Assembly: GCA_020632875.1 (NCBI GenBank)
Contig: JACKET010000017.1
Span: forward strand, 1-64,000
DNA: 64,000 bases
Direction of reading: 5' to 3'
Source of the DNA: Alphaproteobacteria bacterium
GTDB taxonomy: Bacteria > Myxococcota_A > UBA796 > GCA-2862545
Shown here: positions 16,126 to 22,614 of the stretch, one piece after another
How positions within the stretch are numbered: the stretch's first letter is position 1
Layout: each line of letters begins with the position of its first letter
Notes under the pieces: generated by a model
Database searches by the model: none
Told to the model about the DNA's origin: nothing
The model's input: the letters and a program-made list of their open reading frames with translations, nothing else
Program-made: the position numbers and the translations under genes

Positions 16126-17250
16126 TTGCTCGAAGTCCGACCCATCTCGCTGCCCGGTGACGCTGGGGCTTTCCTGAAGTCCTGGTGGCCGATCTACGAG
16201 GGCTGCGACGAGTGGGTGCCGCCGGTGCTCTTCGAGCGCAAGCAGTTCCTGAACCCGGCCAAGAACCCGTACTTCCGCGTCGCGAAGGTCCAGTGTTTCA
16301 TGGCCTACCGCGACGGGAAGCCGGTCGGCACGATCGCGGCGACCGTCGACGAAGAGCTGCAGAAGACCGACCCCGGCGTCGGGATGTTCGGGTTCTTCGA
16401 GATGATCGACGACGACGACGTCGCCCGCGCGCTGTACTCCGCGGCGGCGAGCTGGCTCGGCCAGCAGGGCATGACGCGCGCGCGCGGCCCGTTCAGCTTC
16501 AACTCGAACCACGAGTTCGGGCTGCTGATCGACGGCTTCGACACGCCGGCCTGCGTCGCGAACCCCCACAACCTCCCGTACTACCAGCGGCTCTACGAAG
16601 AGGTGCTCGGCCTCGAGAAGGTCATGGACTGGTACGCGTACTGGATGGACAAGGGCCCGGTCCCGCCCACGATCGAGCGCATCGCGAAGCGCTTCCTCGA
16701 CCGCAACCCGCGCATCCGCATCCGTCCGATCGACCTGTCGCAGTGGGACTCCGAGGTCGACATCGTGAAGGAGATCTACAACGACGCCTGGACCGACAAC
16801 TGGGGCCACATCCACATGACGGATGCCGAGCTGCACTTCATGGCAGACGGGCTGCGCCAGGTGCTCGACCCGCGCCTGTGCTTCGTCGCGTTCCTCGACG
16901 ACGAGCCCGTCGCGATGTCGGTGACGCTCCTCGACTACAACCAGGTCGCGAAGAAGATGAACGGCAGCATCTTCCCGTTCGGCTGGTGGCACTTCCTCAC
17001 CGGTCGCAAGAAGATCGACGCGCTGCGCATCTTCATCCTCGGCGTGAAGCGCGAGCACCAGAACCTGCCGATCGGCGCGCCGCTCTACCTGGCGACGTGG
17101 GAGAACGGCATGAAGATGGACATCCGCGGCGCCGAGGCCTCGCTCATCCTCGAGACGAACCACCGGATGCGGGGCGCGCTCGAGAAGCTCGGGGCGCGGA
17201 TCTACAAGACGTACCGCACCTACGAGTCGTCGCTGACCACGAACCGGTAG
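16126..17250 (+). CDS. GNAT-like acyltransferase, YghO type
   Basis: A 374-residue cytoplasmic protein starting at TTG 16126, 5 bases after glmS. The pattern GKPVGTIAATVDEE, then GFFEMIDDDDVARALYSAAASWL, then RARGPFSFNSNHEFGLLIDGF and NPPY-like HNLPYYQRLYEE is that of the large two-lobed GNAT-like family related to E. coli YghO. The second lobe includes CFVAFLDDEPVAMSVTLLDY. Substrate is not known; members are often found near lipid or cell-envelope genes. Its last 31 bases overlap the 3' end of the oppositely oriented response regulator. Start codon choice is open, since TTG has no strong ribosome site; coupling to glmS is likely. Confidence 0.8.
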   Translation: MLEVRPISLPGDAGAFLKSWWPIYEGCDEWVPPVLFERKQFLNPAKNPYFRVAKVQCFMAYRDGKPVGTIAATVDEELQKTDPGVGMFGFFEMIDDDDVARALYSAAASWLGQQGMTRARGPFSFNSNHEFGLLIDGFDTPACVANPHNLPYYQRLYEEVLGLEKVMDWYAYWMDKGPVPPTIERIAKRFLDRNPRIRIRPIDLSQWDSEVDIVKEIYNDAWTDNWGHIHMTDAELHFMADGLRQVLDPRLCFVAFLDDEPVAMSVTLLDYNQVAKKMNGSIFPFGWWHFLTGRKKIDALRIFILGVKREHQNLPIGAPLYLATWENGMKMDIRGAEASLILETNHRMRGALEKLGARIYKTYRTYESSLTTNR

Positions 17251-17897
17251 CCGACGCCGCGCACCGTCTTGAAGTGCTGGGGCTCGCCGGGGTCGTCGAG
17301 CTTCTGGCGGAGGCGGTTGATGAAGTTGTCGACCGTGCGGTCGGTTCCGAAGTACCCGTGGCCCCACACCGCCGCGAGGATGGACTCGCGGGTGAGGGCG
17401 CGGCCCTCGCGCTCCCACATGTACTCCAGCAGGTCGAACTCGCGGGACGTGAGATCGACGCTCTCGTCGTCCTTTCGCGCCGTGCGCTCGTCGAAGTCCA
17501 CGACCACGAGGCCGAATCGAGCGGTGGTGCTCGCGGGACGCCTGCGCAGGTGGGCCTTCACGCGGGCGAGCAGCTCGGCCACCCGGAAGGGCTTCGTCAC
17601 GTAGTCGTCCGCCCCGAGCTCGAGGCCGCGGACGATGGCCTCTTCGTCGGTCTTCGCGGAGAGGAGGATGATGGGGACGTCGTCCTTCCGCCGCCGCAGG
17701 CGCTCCACGATCTCGTACCCGTTGATGTGGGGGAGCATGATGTCGAGGATCACGAGGTCGAGGCGCTCGCCGAGCAGCTCGATGGCGCGGCGCCCGTCCT
17801 GGGCGAGCAGCGTGTCGAAGCCCTCGAGCTGGAGGTTCAGCTCCAGGCCGCGGCTGATGGCCGCGTCGTCCTCGACGATCAGGATTCGGTGTGCCAT
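17220..17897 (-). CDS. OmpR/PhoB-family response regulator
   Basis: A 225-residue DNA-binding regulator. The receiver domain has D10/D11, phospho-acceptor D52 in LVILDIMLP, S80 and K102 in VTKPF. The C-terminal winged helix (about 128-222) shows DLTSREFDLLEYMWE, RTVDNFINRLRQKL and TVRGVGYRF. It most likely pairs with a histidine kinase; the nearest is the minus-strand kinase at 20081-21547, 2.2 kb upstream and not in the same operon. The gene start overlaps the upstream untranslated part of the divergent gene at 17933, and its 3' end overlaps the GNAT-like gene by 31 bases. Confidence 0.95.
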   Translation of the reverse strand: MAHRILIVEDDAAISRGLELNLQLEGFDTLLAQDGRRAIELLGERLDLVILDIMLPHINGYEIVERLRRRKDDVPIILLSAKTDEEAIVRGLELGADDYVTKPFRVAELLARVKAHLRRRPASTTARFGLVVVDFDERTARKDDESVDLTSREFDLLEYMWEREGRALTRESILAAVWGHGYFGTDRTVDNFINRLRQKLDDPGEPQHFKTVRGVGYRFVVSDDS

Positions 17898-17932
17898 GGT
17901 CCGGGCGTAACCGGATCCGGGGAGTCAGCGCC

Positions 17933-18835
17933 TTGCTCGCCATCCTGTCCGCCTGGGCCGCCCCACCCACCGTCCCGTGGCTCACGGGCCGCGAAGGCGG
18001 CACCTTCCGCGTGGCCATCGTGGGCGAGCTCCCGGCAGACGCGGGGGCCCTCGCCGCTGCCGTGGCCGAAGAAGACCCTTCGTTCCTCGTGTTCACGTCC
18101 GTCTCGCGGGTCGAGGATCTCGACGCCTTCGGGCCCAGCGCCGATCGCCCCGTGATCGCCATGCCCGCCGGGGCGCCGCGGCGGTCGTGGCTCAAGCGGT
18201 TCGACGGCATCGGGGTCCCGGGGCTCCCGAAGCCCGTTCCGTACGGCGCGGTCGACCTCGTCTCGCAGGGCACGCGCTGGCGGGTGCTGTACGCCACGTC
18301 GTGGACGGTGCCCGCAGGGCCGTGGGAGGAGCAGTCGTTCTGGCTCCCGAAGGTCCTCGACCGGTCCGCGTACGACCGGCTGCTCGTCGTGACGGACGGC
18401 CCGGTCTACACGCTCGGCGACGCGGGCCCCGTGACGCGCGGCGGCCAGTACCTGCTCGACCGCATCCAGGACCGCGCCGACCCGCTGTCGTTCGTCGGCA
18501 TCGTCGCGGGGAACACCGACACGAACGAGGTGCTCGCGCCCGGCGGGCGATTCGGCGAGCTGCACCTGGTCGCGGGCGCCAGCGACGGCGAGGTGAACGG
18601 GTTCGCGCGCGACGGCGGCGGGGGCCTCGTACGGCGCCAGGAGCTGGAGCCCGCGTGGGCCGGCGCGCTGGAGACGGAGGGGCTCGGCCCGGACCGGTTC
18701 GAGGGGGTCAGTGGGTTCTGGATGCTCGAGATCGACGGCGGAGACGTGGTGCTCGACTTCCACATGGAGCGCGGCGGTCGCTGGGACGTGGTGTACCGGT
18801 TCGTGCGGGACAAGCAGGGATGGCACCTACCCTGA
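17933..18835 (+). CDS. secreted hypothetical protein, possibly a divergent metallophosphoesterase
   Basis: From TTG 17933 (preceded by GGGGAG) this gives 300 residues with a short signal peptide (LAILSAWAA then PPTVPW). GTG 17891 is an alternative that would overlap the regulator gene and spoil the signal peptide. The body has alternating strands and helices: FRVAIVGELPAD, FLVFTSVSRVEDL, RPVIAMPAGAP, LLVVTDGPVYT, FVGIVAGNTDTN and ELHLVAGASDG. This order vaguely recalls a calcineurin-like phosphoesterase, but the metal-binding GD, GNHD and GHxH motifs are absent or altered. Function therefore unknown. It is divergent from the response regulator, which might control it. Confidence 0.6.
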   Translation: MLAILSAWAAPPTVPWLTGREGGTFRVAIVGELPADAGALAAAVAEEDPSFLVFTSVSRVEDLDAFGPSADRPVIAMPAGAPRRSWLKRFDGIGVPGLPKPVPYGAVDLVSQGTRWRVLYATSWTVPAGPWEEQSFWLPKVLDRSAYDRLLVVTDGPVYTLGDAGPVTRGGQYLLDRIQDRADPLSFVGIVAGNTDTNEVLAPGGRFGELHLVAGASDGEVNGFARDGGGGLVRRQELEPAWAGALETEGLGPDRFEGVSGFWMLEIDGGDVVLDFHMERGGRWDVVYRFVRDKQGWHLP

Positions 18836-18908
18836 CTCCGCGCGCGGAGCGCGCTGCGCGGCTCGCCTATGGCGGCCTTGCGGGTCTGTAGACACGGCAG
18901 TCCCAGGA

Positions 18909-18958
18909 TCCGGTTTCCTGTGGGTCCGGGCTTCTTGGCGAGGCGTGGGGAAACCGGA
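18909..18958. repeat. perfect 10-base inverted repeat
   Basis: TCCGGTTTCC (18909-18918) is perfectly complementary to GGAAACCGGA (18949-18958), with a 30-base spacer. It could form a long-loop hairpin or mark the boundary of an older insertion. It lies 88 bases outside element B. Confidence 0.55.
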
Positions 18959-19045
18959 CCCTGCGGACGTGCCTGTCGTTGTCGACGGGGCGGGGGAGGG
19001 CGCTGATTTGCCCGGAAGCCGGCGAGCTTCGAGCGTTTCAGGGCC

Positions 19046-19488
19046 TCACGCAGATGACGCAGAAGGACGCAGATGACGCAGAAACGAGGCCGTTCCGGGT
19101 CGGGCGTCCTCCAGTCCCCGGGGCGTCGAGGCGTGGATTGGCCGGCCGTCTCGATCCCCGGTCTCGCACAGCGAGCCACAGCGGCCACAGCGATGTTCGG
19201 CCGACGCTCCGGGCCTCGCACGGACCATGGCGATGGTCGAGCCGTCAGAGAGGGCCTGCCGCCGGATCGGCGTCGGGAATCACCAGAGCAGGCGGTCGCT
19301 TCGGGCCGCTCTGGTGAGCGGACCTGCCACGTCCTCCCAGTCCACCTCGGAGGCTCGGAGAGGCGCCGTTCGATCCAGCCACACCGCCTTGGCGGACTCC
19401 ACCAGCGAGAAACGGGGAGGAGCATCGTTGTCCTCTCGATCCGGCTCCCTTCTGCGTCATCTGCGTCCTTCTGCGTCATCTGCGTGAT
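19046..19488. repeat. dispersed inverted-repeat element, copy B
   Basis: About 440 bases bounded by inverted arms at 19046-19085 (TCACGCAGATGACGCAGAAG continuing with GACGCAGATGACGCAGAAAC) and 19451-19488. Near the middle TCACCAGAGC (19280-19289) pairs with GCTCTGGTGA (19308-19317). The same arms and the same inner hairpin sequence occur in copy A at 5532-5822. The bases next to the left arm (GAAACGAGGCCG) match, in reverse complement, the bases next to the right arm of copy A. Like copy A it sits between two converging genes. The two copies differ in length (about 290 and 440), so the interior is variable. Confidence 0.8.
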
Positions 19489-19557
19489 GCCGAACCGGCT
19501 CGCCCGTCAGCACCGGACCGATCACCGCTGTGCTCGCCAGTCAGACCGGGACCGATG

Positions 19558-20028
19558 TCACTGCTCGTACAGGACCTCGGCCGTGCACCGCGCCATCGCC
19601 GCATCGCACTTCACCCGCGTCTTCGTGTCGGACTTCACCGTCGCCGTGCCTGCAGCGGTCGCGGCCTGATCCTCGGCGAAGGTCGCCAGGATCTCGTACT
19701 CGCCCGCGGGGATGACGCCGGGCACGGGCCAGCGCCTACGGGGGCCCTTGAAGAACACCTTCACCGCGTCGCCTTCGACCTCGACACCGCCGCGGTCTTC
19801 GCTCGGCGTCACCATCGGCTCGGGCGGCTTCTGCTTCGACTTCGCCTTGTTCTTCGCTTTCGCCTTCGCGCCGCGCCCGGCAGGTGCCCCGCCCTCGAGC
19901 GTGCGGACGCGCTTCTCGAGCGTCGACACGCGCCGCTTCAGGTTGTCGAGCTCGGCCGAGCTGGCGCCGCAGCCCGCCGACAGCAGCGAGGACACGGCGA
20001 GGACGAGGGCGAAGCGGGTCGGCGGCAC
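19558..20028 (-). CDS. small coiled-coil lipoprotein
   Basis: A 156-residue exported lipoprotein (GTG start). The signal peptide ends in SLLSAGC with lipid-modified Cys20. ELDNLKRRVSTLEKRVRTLEGG (part shown) forms a short heptad coiled coil, followed by a Lys/Ala-rich basic linker (about 52-68). A beta-rich C-terminal domain (about 78-156) has EGDAVKVFFKG, IPAGEYEILATF and a Cys pair C139/C147. No enzymatic motif. It is probably a periplasmic or outer-membrane structural protein. It lies downstream of the histidine kinase on the same strand with a 52-base gap. Confidence 0.7.
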   Translation of the reverse strand: MPPTRFALVLAVSSLLSAGCGASSAELDNLKRRVSTLEKRVRTLEGGAPAGRGAKAKAKNKAKSKQKPPEPMVTPSEDRGGVEVEGDAVKVFFKGPRRRWPVPGVIPAGEYEILATFAEDQAATAAGTATVKSDTKTRVKCDAAMARCTAEVLYEQ

Positions 20029-20080
20029 GGGAGCTCCGGGCTCGGGAGGGGGAGTTGGGTATGTCGCACGCCCGGAGCGG

Positions 20081-21547
20081 TCAACCGGCGACGGGGAGCC
20101 ACAGCGTGAAGGTGCTCCCGCGCCCGTCCTCCGAGGCGAGCTCGACGCGGCCGCCGTGACCGCGCACCACGGCGCGCACGATGGAAAGACCGAGCCCGCT
20201 GCCGCGCTGGGCGCCGGTCGGGGAGGAGAGCCGCGTGTCGGCCTGGTAGAACTTCTCGAACACGCGGTGCTGGTCGTTCGCGGGGATGCCGGGGCCGTTG
20301 TCGCTGACCGAGATGCCCACGAAACTCCCGTCGCGACGGGCCCGGACGACGATCTCCCGCGGTGGGGGCGTGTACTTGAGCGCGTTCTGGAGGAGGTTCA
20401 CCAGCGCCTCGACGATGGCGTCGGAGTCGACCCGGACGGCCGGGACCTCCGCGAGCTCGACGCGGATGTCCTCGGTCGGCTGCATCAGCGTCTGGGACCG
20501 GACCGCGGCGATAGACGCAGCGACGAGGTCGGGGACCGCGGCCGTCTCGATGTCGTAGGTCCGCCGGCCGGCCTCCATCCGCGCCCACGAGAGCACGCGC
20601 TCGATCATCCGGGACAGGCGGTCGGTCTCCTGCCCGAGGAGGTCGAGGCACTCCTTCACGCGCTCCGGGTCTTCGAGGCGCCCGGACTGCAGCGTCTCCA
20701 CGAACATCCGGATGGACGTGAGCGGCGTGCGCAGCTCGTGGGACACGTTGCTGACGAAGTCGGTCTGGAGGCGCGAGAGGCGGATCTCCCGCGCCGCGCT
20801 GTTGAGCGTGATGACCGTGCCCGCCATGACGGTCGCGACGAGCAGCACGAGCCCGAGCGGGTAGAGCCAGCGCGTCGGGCCGAGGATGGCGCGCACCGGG
20901 TCGTCGTCGAGGTAGGTGAGCTGGACCTCGAAGCCCGCCAGCGGCCGCTCCAGGGGGAGCACCGCCTCGAACCGGTCGGTCTCCCAACGCGCCATGACCT
21001 CTTCGACGGGCGTGGCGGGACCCGCCGGGGTGCGGCGGAGGGTGAGGTGGATGTCGGGGAAACGCTCGCGGCCCCGGCTGCGCGTGCGCTCTTCGAGGAC
21101 CGCGACCACGGCGTCGTCGAGGACCCACGCGCCCTGTCGGCCCGCTTCGGCGAACACCCCGATGGTGCCCTGGGCGCCGGTGGACCACACGGTCTCGCCG
21201 GTGGTCTCGGGGAGGGGGAGGGACGCCAGCGCGTCCGGCCGGGCCTCAACCCAGCCCCAGGCCGAGGACACGCCGCGTGGACGGGGCTCGCAGGGGAGCT
21301 GGCAGCTCGCGACCGCGGTGCGCACGGCGCGATCGAGGCCCGCGATCTCTTCGTAGATGACGGACGCGGCGAACCGCAGCCGCTCCTCCTGGTCGCGGCG
21401 GACCTGGTCTTCGATGGCGGCCTGCTGGTTCCGGATCGCCATCACGCCGTACAGCGTGAGCAGCACGGTGGGCACGATGACCGTGCCCACGACGAGCCAC
21501 AGGAGCCGCTGGAACGCGTACGCGTCGCCGATTCCGCGCGAGGCCAT
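20081..21547 (-). CDS. membrane sensor histidine kinase
   Basis: A 488-residue kinase with transmembrane helices at about 13-37 and 228-249 that enclose a 190-residue periplasmic sensor containing a close Cys pair (SCQLPC, 81-86). The HisKA box has H270 in SNVSHELRTPLTS, followed by the N box with N388 in LVNLLQNALKYTPP, G1 DNGPGIP (417-423) and G2 GSGLGLSIV (449-457). It should autophosphorylate and pass phosphate to an OmpR-type regulator; the one at 17220-17897 is the nearest candidate. There is no regulator in the same operon. The upstream lipoprotein gene at 21555-22484 ends 7 bases before this start, so the two are one transcript and may work together in sensing. Confidence 0.95.
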   Translation of the reverse strand: MASRGIGDAYAFQRLLWLVVGTVIVPTVLLTLYGVMAIRNQQAAIEDQVRRDQEERLRFAASVIYEEIAGLDRAVRTAVASCQLPCEPRPRGVSSAWGWVEARPDALASLPLPETTGETVWSTGAQGTIGVFAEAGRQGAWVLDDAVVAVLEERTRSRGRERFPDIHLTLRRTPAGPATPVEEVMARWETDRFEAVLPLERPLAGFEVQLTYLDDDPVRAILGPTRWLYPLGLVLLVATVMAGTVITLNSAAREIRLSRLQTDFVSNVSHELRTPLTSIRMFVETLQSGRLEDPERVKECLDLLGQETDRLSRMIERVLSWARMEAGRRTYDIETAAVPDLVAASIAAVRSQTLMQPTEDIRVELAEVPAVRVDSDAIVEALVNLLQNALKYTPPPREIVVRARRDGSFVGISVSDNGPGIPANDQHRVFEKFYQADTRLSSPTGAQRGSGLGLSIVRAVVRGHGGRVELASEDGRGSTFTLWLPVAG

Positions 21548-21554
21548 GGGTCGG

Positions 21555-22484
21555 TCAGTCGCCCCGCAGCCAGGAGGGGTCGCCGAGACCGAGGTCTCGG
21601 CGCAGGCTCTCGTCGCCCTCGTCGTGCTTCGACCAGTAGTCGGTGCGGATGGAGCCCGTGAGCTCGCCGGTCTCGCCGTCCGGCCCCGACCACCGGATCA
21701 GGCGGTGCGGAGCGGCCTGCTCGATGTCGTAGGCCCACACCCGGTCTCCGGAGGTGACCGTCAGCCGCTCGACCGCGAAGGACCCCGCGGGCACCTCGAC
21801 GGGCGTCGCGACGACCTCGCGCGTGATGCGGCCCGGCATCCACTCGGCGCCGCGGTGCTGGAAGCGCAGGTCGATGAGCCGCGGGTGGAGCTGGACCTCG
21901 ACGGCACCTCCCGGGGCCACGAGATCGCCCGCGAAGCCGCGTGCGAAGAGCGGCATGGCGTCGAGGAAGACGGCCCGCTTCGGGATCTCCATCTTCGTCT
22001 GCTGGTCGGCCTCGCCGTCGAAGTAGCTGTGCGTGGTGCGATCGTAGCGGTCGCCGTGCGTGATGACGTGGTCGTAGACGTGCCCGCACCACTCCTGGGC
22101 GCCGAACGCGACCTTGGTGGGCACGCCGAGCGCATCCCTGCCGTCGAGCCGCACGAACGCCGAGGTCATGACGTTGTAGTCGTAGACCCCGGTCTGGAAG
22201 TCGCGGGTCTCGTTCAGCTTGATCACCGGGTACTCGTCGCCGTGCCCGCCGTCGGACTTCACGCGCGTCGCGTCGGTGAAGTCCTCGGTCACGAAGATCA
22301 GCACCGCTTCGCCCCGCCGCTGCTCGCCGTACCGCGGCTGGACCAGCCGGTAGCCCGCGAGCTCGGCCCGCCCGTCGCCCCACGTGTCCCAGAAGCCCTT
22401 CGGGGCCTGGCTCTTCGGCGCCGGCTCGGCGGCGTCGGTGGTGCAGGAACAGAGGGCCAGGAACAACGGGAGGACGTGTCGCAT
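21555..22484 (-). CDS. conserved exported lipoprotein of unknown function
   Basis: A 309-residue protein with a short signal peptide and Cys at 12 and 14 (LALCSC) for lipid attachment. Conserved-looking blocks are FWDTWGDGRAELAGYRL, RYGEQRRGEAVLIFVTEDF, VYDYNVMTSAFVRL, AQEWCGHVYD and the C-terminal TGSIRTDYWSKHDEGD. I recall similar proteins, without Maf motifs, carrying the misleading label septum formation inhibitor Maf in several phyla; that is memory, not a search. No catalytic residues can be named. It is cotranscribed with the sensor kinase downstream, which hints at an envelope-sensing or accessory role. Confidence 0.7.
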   Translation of the reverse strand: MRHVLPLFLALCSCTTDAAEPAPKSQAPKGFWDTWGDGRAELAGYRLVQPRYGEQRRGEAVLIFVTEDFTDATRVKSDGGHGDEYPVIKLNETRDFQTGVYDYNVMTSAFVRLDGRDALGVPTKVAFGAQEWCGHVYDHVITHGDRYDRTTHSYFDGEADQQTKMEIPKRAVFLDAMPLFARGFAGDLVAPGGAVEVQLHPRLIDLRFQHRGAEWMPGRITREVVATPVEVPAGSFAVERLTVTSGDRVWAYDIEQAAPHRLIRWSGPDGETGELTGSIRTDYWSKHDEGDESLRRDLGLGDPSWLRGD

Positions 22485-22535
22485 GGCGAGGTTCTATCCC
22501 CTCCGCGGTCCCGTGCGGCTGGAAACGCTGTTCTG

Positions 22536-22600
22536 CCGGGTTACCCGGGCTGGGTGTGGGTGTGCGGGGCCCACGCGCACGGCCGACGTACGGCCGACGT
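22536..22600 (+). promoter_or_regulatory. inverted repeat plus tandem 11-base direct repeat before the radical SAM gene
   Basis: CCGGGTTACCCGG (22536-22548) is an inverted repeat. ACGGCCGACGT occurs twice in direct tandem at 22579-22600, 14 bases before ATG 22615, next to the GGGAG ribosome site. An 11-base period equals about one helical turn, as expected for a cooperative protein-binding site or a small slippage duplication. Confidence 0.4.
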
Positions 22601-22614
22601 TCAGGGAGACCACG

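Larger units (their letters stand above)
18836..19557. other. 722-base non-coding interval between converging genes
   Basis: No credible gene. Immediately after the stop at 18835 is a perfect palindrome CTCCGCGCGCGGAG (18836-18849) followed by further GCGCG-rich folds, which may end transcription. A 10-base inverted repeat (18909-18918 and 18949-18958) comes next, then repeat element B (19046-19488). The remaining bases up to 19557 show nothing recognisable. Confidence 0.7.

Noticed and set aside
17933..18835. Calcineurin-like metallophosphoesterase
   Set aside because: The strand order is suggestive, but the GD, GNHD and GHxH metal ligands could not be matched, so no enzyme call was made.
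19046..19488. CRISPR array
   Set aside because: The repeat units are 9-10 bases, directly adjacent and without spacers, and no cas gene is in the window.
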